Notes: generated by a model not told the origin, from the letters alone. A DNA stretch of 64,000 nucleotides from Pseudomonas sp. B33.4 (GCF_034555375.1 NZ_CP140706.1:3649001-3713000); one strand, 5' to 3'; shown: positions 51,881 to 61,677, counted from the stretch's first letter. Program-made: numbers and translations.

Positions 51881-52864
51881 GTGTTTCCGTCTCCTGTTCG
51901 CCAGCAAATTATCCTGCGTTCCGACAACCTCCGTTCGGACGACTTCGGTGCATTGTTTTCGAAGTTGTTTGGTAATCGCTATGCGGACAATCCGCCGCTG
52001 CCGTCGAACATCATGATTGGCGGGGTCTATGGGCGACATGAGGGGGTGAGTTTTCGGCGGATGCATTATCGCGGCGATTTCACGGTTGCCTTTCCCGATC
52101 CGCAGGATGAAATCACCTTCGTCATCCCCACGGCGGGCAAGATCGTTTTTAACCATGCCACTGAGTCCATCGGTGAGTCGCAGGTTGGGCTGGCGATCGA
52201 CAAGGCTGACATCCGCTCGATGCGCTTCTTCAATGATCACGCGCATCACGGCATGTCGATCAATCGTCATCAACTCACCGAGCGGCTGTCGATGCTGTTG
52301 GATAAGCCGATTCTGCAGAAGATCGTTTTTGCACCCAGCGTGGACCTGAACACTGCAGCGTTTCAGGGGATTCGGGCGTTGATTGATCTGGCGACGGGGG
52401 CAGAGTTTGACCTGTTGCTCAACAGTGGAACGTTGATGCCGTCGCGGTTGCGCGAGATGTTGATTGATGCGGTGCTGGAGGCATGGCCGCACAATTTTTC
52501 CGAGGCGTTGCGGCGGCCGACGGCGATGGTTGCGCCGCGGCATGTGAAGTTGGCGGTGGAGTTTATTCAGGCGCATCCGGAGCAGTTGGTCAGTGGTGTG
52601 GATCTGGCGCGGTTGAGCCATGTGAGTCAGCGCGCGTTGCAGGAGGGCTTTCGGCGGTTTGTCGGGATGTCGATTGTGGCGTATCAGCGGCAGGTGCGGC
52701 TGGAGCGGGCTTATGAGGTTTTGAAGCGGCGGGGTTCCGGGTCGGTGACTGAGGTGGCGTTGCGTTTGGGATTCAGCAATGTGGGGCGCTTTTGTCGGTA
52801 TTTTCAGGGGGCTTTTGGGGTGAGTCCGGCAAATTTGAAAGACCAGACAAGAATTCACCGTTGA
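51881..52864 (+). CDS. AraC family transcriptional regulator
   Basis: A 327-residue regulator. The N-terminal part (about 1-190) resembles the AraC-binding-like cupin domain; the C-terminal DNA-binding domain has two helix-turn-helix motifs (GVDLARLSHVSQRALQEGF and SVTEVALRLGFSNVGRFCRY). The start is GTG 51881, with AAGG immediately before it. It is divergent from the oxygenase gene (265 bp) and convergent with the AT-rich orphan gene. Confidence 0.85.
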   Translation: MFPSPVRQQIILRSDNLRSDDFGALFSKLFGNRYADNPPLPSNIMIGGVYGRHEGVSFRRMHYRGDFTVAFPDPQDEITFVIPTAGKIVFNHATESIGESQVGLAIDKADIRSMRFFNDHAHHGMSINRHQLTERLSMLLDKPILQKIVFAPSVDLNTAAFQGIRALIDLATGAEFDLLLNSGTLMPSRLREMLIDAVLEAWPHNFSEALRRPTAMVAPRHVKLAVEFIQAHPEQLVSGVDLARLSHVSQRALQEGFRRFVGMSIVAYQRQVRLERAYEVLKRRGSGSVTEVALRLGFSNVGRFCRYFQGAFGVSPANLKDQTRIHR

Positions 52865-52977
52865 GTTCGCAATACAGTAAGGGCAATTAGACTTACACTC
52901 GAACACCGCCTGTGCGGCCAACAGCGGCGAGTGTAAATAGAACTCCATTTACCTCTTAAAAAAAACAACCGGCCTGG

Positions 52978-53961
52978 TTACGTCAAAGGAAATTCCTTAA
53001 GGGTTTCTTCCTTGAGTTTATTAAGCGACTGCTCCAAAGCGCCTCGATAAATCATCCAGTTTTGTTTAGCCAACATCAAAGTAGCCTCGAAATCCAGATC
53101 ATCAGATGCCTGTTGCAGACTGAGCAGGGCCTTTTTGTAATTGACGATAAGATTATCGTAATGCTTCACACCCGCCATCGTTAAAGACTGCGCATCAATA
53201 CAAAGAGCATTGACCCGCTCATGAATAACGTGTGCTGCGTTATTCTTTTCCATCTTTTTTTTAGCAGCATCGAATGTGCTTAAATCTTCGTCCATACTTG
53301 AGTTCGTAGTGATATTTCCAGCGATCCTGCCACCCTTGGATAAGGTGTCGCTGAGAGGCGTGCCATGCGTTTTAAAACCTGACTGCTTCAATGGGGTTTG
53401 CGGGCTTGGACTTGAGACAGACTGACCATGGCTTTGCAATAGTATATGTTGGGCGGTAATCTGATTGGTCGTGGGTTTTTCTCTCTGTTGATGCGACATC
53501 ATCGCCATTGATTTGCTGGTGCCATCCGAGTAATGAGCGGCTACGTGCTGATCGATTGTTGTGTGATTAGAAGAAAGGTTATCGGTAGACAGACCGGGAA
53601 ACAAATTCAGCGGCTCATAAAAAACAATTGACTCCAAGGTGTGAGTTTTCCCCTCTTTGGACCAATGGGGTTTTACTGCTGATTGACCAAATGCACTTTT
53701 ACCTGAGTTGATAATGCCTTCAATACTTTCATACGCCGCCAACGCATAAACAATCAAACAACCGGTATAGAACCTTCTCTCCCAAGAGCCTTTGTCTACT
53801 TGACTTGCGCGTTCAAAGAAAAACTCTAAATCGGTTTTCCTGACCTTATGCCGCGCATGTATTGCTGCACTCAGCATACCCGATTCCTCACACTCCTTGG
53901 CTATCCCCATAACAGTGACTTCGACGAGGTAGTTTTTGAATGCATCAGCTACCATTACCAT
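52978..53961 (-). CDS. AT-rich protein of unknown function
   Basis: A 327-residue soluble protein with no signal peptide, rich in Ser, Thr, Lys, Gln and Asn, and more AT-rich than its neighbours. The N-terminal 110 residues appear helical; 160-260 are low complexity (SSNHTTIDQHVAAHYSDGTS, LKQSGFKTHGTPLSDTLSK); the end is coiled-coil-like. The start at 53961 follows GGGAGGA 7 bases upstream; the frame runs back to 54096 without a better start. The Ser-rich middle recalls type III effector or secreted proteins, but no family is recognised. Confidence 0.6.
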   Translation of the reverse strand: MVMVADAFKNYLVEVTVMGIAKECEESGMLSAAIHARHKVRKTDLEFFFERASQVDKGSWERRFYTGCLIVYALAAYESIEGIINSGKSAFGQSAVKPHWSKEGKTHTLESIVFYEPLNLFPGLSTDNLSSNHTTIDQHVAAHYSDGTSKSMAMMSHQQREKPTTNQITAQHILLQSHGQSVSSPSPQTPLKQSGFKTHGTPLSDTLSKGGRIAGNITTNSSMDEDLSTFDAAKKKMEKNNAAHVIHERVNALCIDAQSLTMAGVKHYDNLIVNYKKALLSLQQASDDLDFEATLMLAKQNWMIYRGALEQSLNKLKEETLKEFPLT

Positions 53962-54169
53962 ATTGAGTCCTCCCTTATAAAATGAATAAAACCCTAACCT
54001 GGCAAGCGGGTAGTTGCACTTTTTCAGCATTAGACAATCAGTCTTCCCGTAATTCACGGATCTCGCTGAAACATGATCAGGCAAATATAGATCCAATTAA
54101 ATAAATAGCCAGTGGAGTACAGATCGAACTCAGCCATCGAAACGCGACGGCTGAGTTCAATTGATCGCC

Positions 54170-56089
54170 TCAGAACTGATAGCTAGCCTTGAGGCCGCCG
54201 TTGAAGCCGTGGCTGTCGCCGCCGCCATTGGCGCCGATTTCTGCGCCCAGGCTCAGGGCGCCGAGGCTGGCCATCAAATTCACACCGCCACTGAACTGGT
54301 CGCGATTATCAAACGCGGCGCGTTGTTCGATGGCGAGGCCCAGCAGGTGGCTTTGGCTGTCGACCTGGTTGTCGCCCAGTGTGCGTTCGTAACCGACTTG
54401 TACGCCCGGCACCAATTGCCATGCGCCCATCGCCACCGGGGCGAACGCGACGTTGAGATTGGCGACGGCGCTGCGGCGGGTGGCGCTGTTGTCGTCGACG
54501 TCGAGTGACAGTTCGCTGCCCTTCTCTTTGAAGCCGTTGAGATCGAGGTGGCTGACGCGAAAACCGAGGCTTGGCTCGAAGGTCATGCCGTTGACCGGGG
54601 CGCGGTAGCCGAGGGCGACGGTGGCGCCGGTGAGGTTGCCGTGGCTGTTGCCTTTCGCGGTGCCGAGGCCGCCGCCGAGGTCGCGTTTGCTGTCGTAGTC
54701 GACGTAGCCGGCGCTGGCGTTGGCGTCGAGGAACAGGCCTTGTTCGAGGCTGGTGAAGCCGTAGCGGGCGCCGACGTTGAGGAAGGTGAAGTCGGTGTCG
54801 GCTTCGCCACCCGCGCCGCCGACAGTGCCTTTGCTGTAGCCGAAACCGCCGCGTGCGCTGAGTTGTTCGCTGAAGCGTTGGGTGATGCCGACCATCAGGC
54901 CTTGGCTGTGTTCGTTGCTGCTCTCGGCGTGGGCCGAGCCGTCGGTACCGAGGTAGCCGGCGAGCGCGGTGGTCCAGAGGCGATATTGGCCGACCTTGAG
55001 GTCAGTGCCGCTGGCGAATGGTGCAGCGGCTTGTTCGATCATCGCGTTTTGCCGCAGCAAGTAGCTGGCGGCGTCGGCGTGAACCTGGCCGCCGACCTGG
55101 GATTCGACGCCGCCGAGGGTGCCGGCGTCGATGGCCGATTGCAGGTAGTAGTTGTAGGCGCTGTAGGTGCCGGACAGGTTGGTGCTCTGCAATTGGCGGA
55201 GCAATTCGGCGCCGGCAGCGGCGTTGCCGATCAGCCCGGCCTGACCCGGCAGGCTGTTGTATTCGACCAGTTTGCCGCGCAGCACATAGATGGTTTCCTG
55301 CGACAGACCGAGACCTTGTTTGAGGTAGTTGTCCATGCTGCCGTATTGCGCGGTCACTTCGTCGAGGCCGGCTTGCAGGTAACTGGCCTGGACGCCGAGC
55401 AGCGGCTCGTAGATGGCGGCCATGCTCGGCGGCAGCGCTTTGAGCGTGGCGGCGACGCGGGCGGCGGTGTAGTCGTTGGTGGCGAGGTAGTTGGCCATGA
55501 TGGTCGCGTTGTCGACACCGGCGATGCTCTGCAACACGGCGGCGGTCCAGCCGGTACGGTCCTTGCCGGCGGTGCAGTGGAACAGTTGCGCGGCGTCGAC
55601 GCTGGCGAGTTCATTGAACAGCTTGCCGAACTGGCCGCGCATGCCGGCGTCACTGACGAAAGCGCGGTTGGTCTGCTCCATCATGGCGATGGCGTCGGCG
55701 GCGCTTTTGAAGGAGATGTTGGTGATGTTCGAGCCAGAGGTGGTGCTGCCGATGATGTCGATGTTCTGCCAGGTGGCGCCGCTGATCATGGTGTCGGGGG
55801 TCGCGGCGATTTCGCTGGGGGTACGCAAGTCGTAAACGGCTTTGATGCCGAGCCCGTTGAGAATCGCCAGATCGGCGGCGGTCGGCGTCAGCGCGTTGGA
55901 ACGGTAGAACACCCCGGCGCGCATCGTGCCGTCGTGGGCCGTGGTGTACGCGGTGGTGATGCCGGCGACGTCGCGGAAGTTGTCGATGCCTTGCAGGTGC
56001 GGCGTATCGAGCGGCACAGACTCGGCAGCATGGGCGGCGGCGATGGACAGGCTCAGTACGGACAGCGAACACAGAAGACGTTGAAACAC
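54170..56089 (-). CDS. Tyrosine phosphatase autotransporter
   Basis: A 639-residue protein with a signal peptide (cleaved after AHA, residue 22). The passenger has the protein-tyrosine phosphatase P-loop HCTAGKDRTG (171-180; catalytic Cys 172, Arg 178), a DNFRDVAG element near 36 and DLRTPSE near 88. It is followed by a beta-barrel autotransporter domain (about 375-639), ending with aromatic F. The start is GTG 56089, with GAGG 7 bases upstream. It should be displayed on or released from the surface; the substrate is unknown. Confidence 0.8.
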   Translation of the reverse strand: MFQRLLCSLSVLSLSIAAAHAAESVPLDTPHLQGIDNFRDVAGITTAYTTAHDGTMRAGVFYRSNALTPTAADLAILNGLGIKAVYDLRTPSEIAATPDTMISGATWQNIDIIGSTTSGSNITNISFKSAADAIAMMEQTNRAFVSDAGMRGQFGKLFNELASVDAAQLFHCTAGKDRTGWTAAVLQSIAGVDNATIMANYLATNDYTAARVAATLKALPPSMAAIYEPLLGVQASYLQAGLDEVTAQYGSMDNYLKQGLGLSQETIYVLRGKLVEYNSLPGQAGLIGNAAAGAELLRQLQSTNLSGTYSAYNYYLQSAIDAGTLGGVESQVGGQVHADAASYLLRQNAMIEQAAAPFASGTDLKVGQYRLWTTALAGYLGTDGSAHAESSNEHSQGLMVGITQRFSEQLSARGGFGYSKGTVGGAGGEADTDFTFLNVGARYGFTSLEQGLFLDANASAGYVDYDSKRDLGGGLGTAKGNSHGNLTGATVALGYRAPVNGMTFEPSLGFRVSHLDLNGFKEKGSELSLDVDDNSATRRSAVANLNVAFAPVAMGAWQLVPGVQVGYERTLGDNQVDSQSHLLGLAIEQRAAFDNRDQFSGGVNLMASLGALSLGAEIGANGGGDSHGFNGGLKASYQF

Positions 56090-56249
56090 GGTGCAGCCTC
56101 ATTGTTTAAGCGTTGGGCTGGTCACTATGGGTAGGCAAGTGATACTGAATATGACAGTTTTGCTTTGAATGGAAATGGTTGCGCGATCGGGCCGTGGGGT
56201 GCGTGATTGGTCCATCCACCGGCAGGAAACGTCTCAGGGACTAACGAAA

Positions 56250-56699
56250 ATGGAAGATCAGATTCGGATCGCAACAGGCGAAGATGCCGCCATGATCAGT
56301 GAGCTCATCGTGAGGACTTTGCGTGAGTCCAATGGCCGCGACTATTCGCCAGACATAATCGAGCAGGTGCAACGCAGCTTTTCGCCGCAAGCGATTCTTG
56401 ATTTGCTGGGCAGGCGTCAGGTTTACGTGGCGACTTTCAATCAGCACATTGTCGCCACCGCCAGTCTTGATCAGGACGTTGTTCGCAGCGTGTTTGTCGA
56501 GCCGGGCTGTCAGGGTAAAGGGCTGGGTAAGCGGCTGATGGGAAAGCTTGAGTCGGTCGCTGTTAGCCAGGGTTTCACAAAGCTGCACGTACCCTCTTCG
56601 ATCACGGCTGAAGGTTTTTACCGAACGCTTGGATTCGACAGGATTCGCGACGAATATCACGGAGCCGAACGCACGATCATCATGCAAAAGCTGTTGTGA
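56250..56699 (+). CDS. GNAT family N-acetyltransferase
   Basis: A 149-residue acetyltransferase. The CoA-binding motif is VRSVFVEPGCQGKGLGKRLM (about 75-94), with the C-terminal GFYRTLGF (about 125). The ATG at 56250 follows AGGGAC; the longer frame from 56169 adds a non-conserved start. Substrate unknown. It is divergent from the phosphatase autotransporter gene. Confidence 0.87.
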   Translation: MEDQIRIATGEDAAMISELIVRTLRESNGRDYSPDIIEQVQRSFSPQAILDLLGRRQVYVATFNQHIVATASLDQDVVRSVFVEPGCQGKGLGKRLMGKLESVAVSQGFTKLHVPSSITAEGFYRTLGFDRIRDEYHGAERTIIMQKLL

Positions 56700-56715
56700 C
56701 CGCAGCGGCAGCCCC

Positions 56716-56812
56716 CTGTAGGAGTGAGCCTGCTCGCGATAGCTAGAGTGTCATCTAGCACATCAACGGCCTGACCCACCGCCATCGCGAGCAGGCTCGC
56801 TCCTACACGGGT
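56716..56812. repeat. REP pair
   Basis: TGTAGGAGTGAGCCTGCTCG and CGAGCAGGCTCGCTCCTACA face each other in a 97-bp doublet between the GNAT and CSS-EAL genes. Confidence 0.85.
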
Positions 56813-56970
56813 GCGTGGTGTTCGCAGAATCGGCGGTTGAACATAACCACTCGCGCAGTCAGCCTGGTTGATCTACAGCAATAGTTGCCCCACACAGCGG
56901 CGTTATTCTGCAGTGGCTGAAAACAGCCGTGCTGTGCGCACGTCACAGGCCTTGTGGCCAAGGTGGCGCC

Positions 56971-58551
56971 ATGAACAAAAAACGCATTGTCTGGGGGAGC
57001 GTTCTCCTGGGCCTTCCGTGTGTCTTGCTTCCGCTCCTTTTGATGGGTTACGTCGCCTGGATGTTGAATCTGGCGGCGGCGCAACAGCGCCTGGAAACCC
57101 TCGCTTCCGTCGCCTCCAGTCGCGCCCACGGGACTTTCAGTGAAGCGGCCGGTGCACTGAAATCCATCGCCGGCTCGCGGCTCGCGCCGTGCACGCCGGA
57201 AAGCATCGACGAGATGCGCCTGCTGACCATAAACACCCTCTCGGTGAAGTCGATCGGTTACGTCGAAGAAGAGATTTACGCCTGCGGTTCCTGGGGACCG
57301 GTCGGGCAGCACGCGACGCCATGGCGCGAGGACTTCACCACCTCGGACGGCGTGCGCGTGTCGCTCGGCGTGCAGTCGCGCATCGTTGCGGCGAAACCGA
57401 TGATGGCGCTGCAGTACGCGGCGTTCAACGTGCTGGTCGATCCCGAGCAGTTTTTGCAGGTGATGCTTGATGAGGATTTGCACTTGGCGGTCGGCACCGC
57501 GACCGGGCAATTGATCAGCACCTCGCGCCCGGGTGCGGAACACTTCCTGGCTCGCGTGCATTCCGGCCCGCATTCGGGCCTTGCCGACGGCTATCTCTAC
57601 ACCCTCGTGCACAGCGGCGACTGGGTCGCCATCGCCGCGCTGTCGCGCCATGAACTGATGCAAGGCTTGATCCGCCGGGAATTACTGCTGTTGCCCATCG
57701 GTGGTTTGCTCGCGGGGGTGCTGGTGTTGCTGATCGTGCGCCGCACCCGGCAACGTCTGTCGCCGCTGGCCGAATTGCAACTGGCGGTGCGCAACCGTGA
57801 GTTCGTCGTTCACTATCAACCGATTATTCGCTTGGACGACGGCGCCTGCGTTGGCGCCGAGGCACTGGTGCGCTGGCAGCACCCGGACGGTACGCGGGTC
57901 TGCCCCGATGCGTTTATCCCACTGGCCGAGCACAGCGGTTTTATTCTGCCGATCACCGATCAGGTCATCGACAATGTGATGCGTGACCTCGGCCCATTGC
58001 TGGTCAAGGAACGCAGCCTGCACGTGGCAATCAACCTGGCAGCGAAAGACGTCAGCAGCGGCCGCTTCCTGCCGAAACTGGAGGCCGCGCTGAACCGGGC
58101 CAATGTGCAGCAGCATCAGATTTGGCTGGAGGCGACAGAGCGCGGTTTCGTCGAGATCGACGCTGCGCGCACGACAGTCAATCGCGCCCGCGAGCTGGGC
58201 TATTTGGCGGCCATCGACGATTTCGGCACCGGTTTTTCCAGTCTTCAGCATTTGCAGCAATTGCCGCTGGATGTGTTGAAGATCGACCAGTCGTTCGTCG
58301 ACAACATCGATCAGGACGCAGCCACTGGATCAGTGACCGGCCACATCATCGAAATGGCCAAGAGTCTGCGCCTGCAGATAGTCGCCGAAGGCATCGAGAC
58401 CGAAGCACAGCGCGATTACCTGCGCGATCACGGTGTGCAGTTTGGTCAGGGCTGGCTGTTCGGCAAAGCGATGCCGGCGGAGGAGTTTTTGCGGTTCTAT
58501 CAAGAGCGGGAAAACCTGCTAGTCGAACACCCAGCGCTAGAAAGCGTGTAA
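56971..58551 (+). CDS. CSS-motif EAL c-di-GMP phosphodiesterase
   Basis: A 526-residue inner-membrane protein. One helix near 10-32 and a second near 230-250 bracket a periplasmic CSS domain with two cysteines (Cys 74, Cys 105 in ACGSWG), which in E. coli PdeC-type proteins respond to redox state. The EAL domain is complete (EALVRWQHPDG, EATERGFVE, DDFGTGFSSLQHL, KIDQSFVDN). ATG 56971 follows AAGGTGG; an in-frame upstream start exists at 56929. It should degrade c-di-GMP, with disulfide formation as the likely switch. Confidence 0.88.
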   Translation: MNKKRIVWGSVLLGLPCVLLPLLLMGYVAWMLNLAAAQQRLETLASVASSRAHGTFSEAAGALKSIAGSRLAPCTPESIDEMRLLTINTLSVKSIGYVEEEIYACGSWGPVGQHATPWREDFTTSDGVRVSLGVQSRIVAAKPMMALQYAAFNVLVDPEQFLQVMLDEDLHLAVGTATGQLISTSRPGAEHFLARVHSGPHSGLADGYLYTLVHSGDWVAIAALSRHELMQGLIRRELLLLPIGGLLAGVLVLLIVRRTRQRLSPLAELQLAVRNREFVVHYQPIIRLDDGACVGAEALVRWQHPDGTRVCPDAFIPLAEHSGFILPITDQVIDNVMRDLGPLLVKERSLHVAINLAAKDVSSGRFLPKLEAALNRANVQQHQIWLEATERGFVEIDAARTTVNRARELGYLAAIDDFGTGFSSLQHLQQLPLDVLKIDQSFVDNIDQDAATGSVTGHIIEMAKSLRLQIVAEGIETEAQRDYLRDHGVQFGQGWLFGKAMPAEEFLRFYQERENLLVEHPALESV

Positions 58552-58950
58552 CTATCGACGAGCCCCGGACAAGTCACCCGTCAGCCGATCAAGAATCTGC
58601 ACGAGCTCAGGTCGCGTCCATTTTTCCCACGGTACGACCTCCTCGTTATCACCGGTGTGCCTATGCTCTCCGGAATCAAACGCGAGGTAGATGGAAAAAG
58701 CAGGCTCAGGCATTTCGGCATCCATGCCGAGGTTGACGATATCGCTGAACAAAAGATTCATCACCTCGTCGCATGCGTGAAAGTCGCGCGCACCGCTAAG
58801 GAACTGATCGGCCATGGCAATAGCGACTTGATTCAACAGGTCGCGAGAATTCATCTTCACAGCCTGACAAACAAGGCTCAAGTCGTGAATCGTGTCTTGC
58901 TCGAGGATTTGCAGAACGTAAGCAAGATCAGCGCGGCTCAGGGTCGGCAC
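58552..58950 (-). CDS. Soluble protein of unknown function
   Basis: A 132-residue, mostly helical, acidic protein (TLSRADLAYVLQILEQDTIH, MNLLFSDIVNLGMD). It starts at GTG 58950, with GGAGGA 7 bases upstream. It converges on the EAL gene with adjacent stops. No family is recognised. Confidence 0.65.
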   Translation of the reverse strand: MPTLSRADLAYVLQILEQDTIHDLSLVCQAVKMNSRDLLNQVAIAMADQFLSGARDFHACDEVMNLLFSDIVNLGMDAEMPEPAFSIYLAFDSGEHRHTGDNEEVVPWEKWTRPELVQILDRLTGDLSGARR

Positions 58951-59030
58951 AGCGTGTCCTCCAGGCGTACAGTGAAGTGTGCGCGCAGCATGCGATGGAT
59001 CGCCGCCGTTGCCAACGTTTGCATCACGCT

Positions 59031-59267
59031 TCAGTTGGTCTGGCTGACCACCTTGATGTGCGTGATCCCTACTCGCTCGGCATGTTCGAGGATCTGCTCG
59101 GGTGTCGAGTCTGCGGTGGGCATGAGCAGGCCGTTTTCCGCGTCGCCCAGATGTAACTCCAGTAGATGCATCGCGGCTTCGTGGACGGCCAACTGCTGTT
59201 CCTTGAGCTCAAGCAGAAAAGTACGAGGCTCGCCGTTGAATCGATATTCGATGTGATAGGTGTACAT
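59031..59267 (-). CDS. Small protein of unknown function
   Basis: A 78-residue soluble protein; strand-strand-helix start (YTYHIEYRFNGEPRTFLLEL) and a helix in the middle (AAMHLLELHLGDAENG). A GGATG site lies before the ATG. It is in the same direction as the previous gene, 80 bp upstream. No family is recognised. Confidence 0.62.
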   Translation of the reverse strand: MYTYHIEYRFNGEPRTFLLELKEQQLAVHEAAMHLLELHLGDAENGLLMPTADSTPEQILEHAERVGITHIKVVSQTN

Positions 59268-59438
59268 GATGTCATCCGCGTCAGTAGGAAAGGCAACTGA
59301 CTATCCTGACGCAATGGTCAGTTTTTAGTTCAAATTGAATCGCCCTCAGACCAATCTGGAATTCATGGCAAACTTTTCGCTCGCTGGGGCGTCCTTTTCT
59401 TAAACCCCTTACCGGCTGATTTCAGCCAAGGACTGGCG

Positions 59439-59879
59439 ATGACCTTCTTCATTTTTCTTCTGGCCTGTGCAGCAGCGGCAACCACTGGTGTCATGTTCAA
59501 GCCGGGGCCGTGGTACGAAGCGCTGAACAAACCGGGTTTTACCCCGCCGAACTGGGCGTTCCCGCTGGCCTGGACGATTATCTATGTGCTGCTGGCGTGG
59601 GCCGGTTACCGCTTGAGCCTGATACCCGGCAGCCAGACCGTGCTGGCCTTGTGGGCGGCGCAGATTGCGCTGAACACACTGTGGACTCCGGTGTTTTTTG
59701 GTGCGCATCAGGTGTTGGCGGCGATGGTGATTCTCACCGTGTTGTGGCTGGTGGTCGCGGCGATGGTGGTGCTGGCATTGCAACTTGACCTGATCACTGG
59801 CTTGATCCTGTTTCCGTATCTGGCGTGGCTGTGCGTAGCGGCGGCGTTGAATTTTTCCATCCTGATCAAGAACCGCTGA
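59439..59879 (+). CDS. tspO: TspO/MBR family membrane protein
   Basis: A 146-residue protein with five predicted helices and the family pattern PGPWYEALNKPGFTPPNWAF, followed by WAAQIALNTLWTPVFFG. TspO binds porphyrins and is implicated in stress signalling and tetrapyrrole turnover. AAGGA lies before the ATG at 59439. Its stop overlaps the next ATG by one base (TGATG), so the hydrolase is coupled to it. Confidence 0.92.
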   Translation: MTFFIFLLACAAAATTGVMFKPGPWYEALNKPGFTPPNWAFPLAWTIIYVLLAWAGYRLSLIPGSQTVLALWAAQIALNTLWTPVFFGAHQVLAAMVILTVLWLVVAAMVVLALQLDLITGLILFPYLAWLCVAAALNFSILIKNR

Positions 59880-60880
59880 TGACCAACGCCAATTGGGGTA
59901 GTGAAACACCGTGGCCACTGGGCGAGCGCGAGTTGGCGCAAGCGCGGGCCTTTAACAGGAAGCTCGCCTGGCTGCCGCGTTTCAAAATCCGCAATCGACT
60001 GACGCCACGCTTGATTCAGGCGCTGTTGCGCGCGAGTCAGCTTGGCGGCTCGGGCGCGTTGCGCAAGTTTGGCCTGACCGCTGAGCGCAGGCTGATTGAT
60101 AACGTACCGGTGCGGATTATCCGTCCTAAAGGCCCAGCGAAAGGCGTGGTGCTGGATTTTCACGGTGGCGGCTGGGTGATCGGCAATGCGCAGATGGACG
60201 ACAACTTCAACGCGGCCATTGTTGAGACCTGCGAAGTGACTGTGGTTTCGGTCGACTATCGATTAGCGGTTTCGACGCCGATTGAGGGTCTGCTGCAAGA
60301 CTGCCTCAACGCTACGCGCGGAGTATTGAGTGATGCCGAATTTGCCGGTCTGCCCGTGGTGGTGGTCGGTGAATCGGCGGGCGGCCATCTGGCGGCGACG
60401 ACCTTGTTGGCGCTGAAGCAATGGCCCGATTTACTGCAACGCATCAACGGCGCACTGCTGTATTACGGCGTCTACGACCTCACCGGAACGCCAAGCGTAC
60501 GCAACGCGCCTGCGGACACACTGGTGCTGGACGGCCCCGGCATGGTCGAGGCGTTGCGCTTGCTCACACCCGAACTGACCGACGAGCAGCGCCGTCAGCC
60601 ATCGCTGTCTCCGCTGTATGGTGACTTTTCCGGCCTCCCGCCCGCGCTGCTGTTTGCCGGTGAACTCGATCCGCTGCGCGACGACACCCTCGCCATCGCC
60701 AAGCGCTGGGCACAAGCGGCCCCGGTCGAAATGTACCTGCTGCCCTCCTCGCCTCACGGTTTCATTCACTTCCCCACGGTAATCGCTCAAGGCGTGCTGG
60801 CCTACAGCCGGAAATGGATTTCGGCGCGCGTCGAGGCCGTTGGTTCGCCACAAACGCCAGCAGCGGCACCGTCTCATTGA
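59879..60880 (+). CDS. Alpha/beta hydrolase, hormone-sensitive lipase family
   Basis: A 333-residue cytoplasmic esterase. The oxyanion motif HGGGWV (95-100), the nucleophile elbow GESAGG (Ser 166) and the late SPHGFIHF with the catalytic His fit the HSL group (PF07859). The acid should be the Asp in GELDPLRDD. The start at 59879 gives the family length and coupling to tspO. Natural substrates are short-chain esters. Confidence 0.88.
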   Translation: MTNANWGSETPWPLGERELAQARAFNRKLAWLPRFKIRNRLTPRLIQALLRASQLGGSGALRKFGLTAERRLIDNVPVRIIRPKGPAKGVVLDFHGGGWVIGNAQMDDNFNAAIVETCEVTVVSVDYRLAVSTPIEGLLQDCLNATRGVLSDAEFAGLPVVVVGESAGGHLAATTLLALKQWPDLLQRINGALLYYGVYDLTGTPSVRNAPADTLVLDGPGMVEALRLLTPELTDEQRRQPSLSPLYGDFSGLPPALLFAGELDPLRDDTLAIAKRWAQAAPVEMYLLPSSPHGFIHFPTVIAQGVLAYSRKWISARVEAVGSPQTPAAAPSH

Positions 60881-60973
60881 GTCCACCGACTTAGCTCTAG
60901 AGTCGGGGTTAAAGTAAGATCTGTCCGCAACTCCTTGGTTGAGGAGACAGGCTAATGAATACGAAGGGACAAC

Positions 60974-61600
60974 GTGAACCTACGAGATGAAATCGAGAGG
61001 ACTTTTCAAGGCAAAGCCTTTGCCCGACCTCTTTTCTATTCCTGCCCTGGAGGACTGCGTTTTGAGCTCTCCGAAACGGGTGGGATCATTGAGCAGTTCC
61101 TGACCGCCCTACGAAAATCGACAACGATCTGCAGCGATATCTTTTCTGACGCGGCAACGTTTGTGGTGTGTCTGCGCACTCACTCAGGCAGCCATGGATT
61201 TACTCATCGGGCCGCGATTCAGGCATTTCGATCTGCAGGCGTTAATTTCCCTCCTGAACGCTCAGTCTGGAGCGAGGCGATAGATCCCGAAGAATGGTAT
61301 TGCGAGGAAGAGCCGGAGTACTGGATCAACATCGCATTCGAAGCATCGATTGCAAGTCTTCAAACATTTCTCTGGTGTGCATTGGCTAAAGATTTTGGCG
61401 CTATTGAGCCCAATCCCCACTGTGATGTGTATCTGTTCAATCTGCCGAAACAGGTCATGGTCTTCCCCTACGACGACAGAGGCATGGATGTCGTTGGCCC
61501 CAATACACAGCTGCTTTCGCAACTGTACAAACGGCACAATCAGTACCTGCTGGCCTATGACCGCTCGGCCATGGATGCCACGTTCGCAGGGGCGCGTTAA
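60974..61600 (+). CDS. DUF3885 family protein
   Basis: A 208-residue soluble protein with a C-terminal block (CDVYLFNLPKQVMVFPYDDR, GMDVVGPNTQ, LLSQLYKRHNQYLLAYDRSA) that I associate with the DUF3885 family. It starts at GTG 60974, with AAGGGAC just upstream; the spacing is short but no other start fits. It is more AT-rich than its surroundings. Function unknown; the family is often near immunity-like genes. Confidence 0.7.
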   Translation: MNLRDEIERTFQGKAFARPLFYSCPGGLRFELSETGGIIEQFLTALRKSTTICSDIFSDAATFVVCLRTHSGSHGFTHRAAIQAFRSAGVNFPPERSVWSEAIDPEEWYCEEEPEYWINIAFEASIASLQTFLWCALAKDFGAIEPNPHCDVYLFNLPKQVMVFPYDDRGMDVVGPNTQLLSQLYKRHNQYLLAYDRSAMDATFAGAR

Positions 61601-61677
61601 TTGCTACACATGGCACTGACATCAGCGACGAATCCCAAAAGGGAGCTTTTGGGCGTGAGCAATACTGGGGGCGCAAT

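Noticed and set aside
54548..56134. A 528-codon plus-strand frame rich in Val, Gly and Ala
   Set aside because: Antisense to the phosphatase autotransporter; low complexity arising from GC-rich codons.
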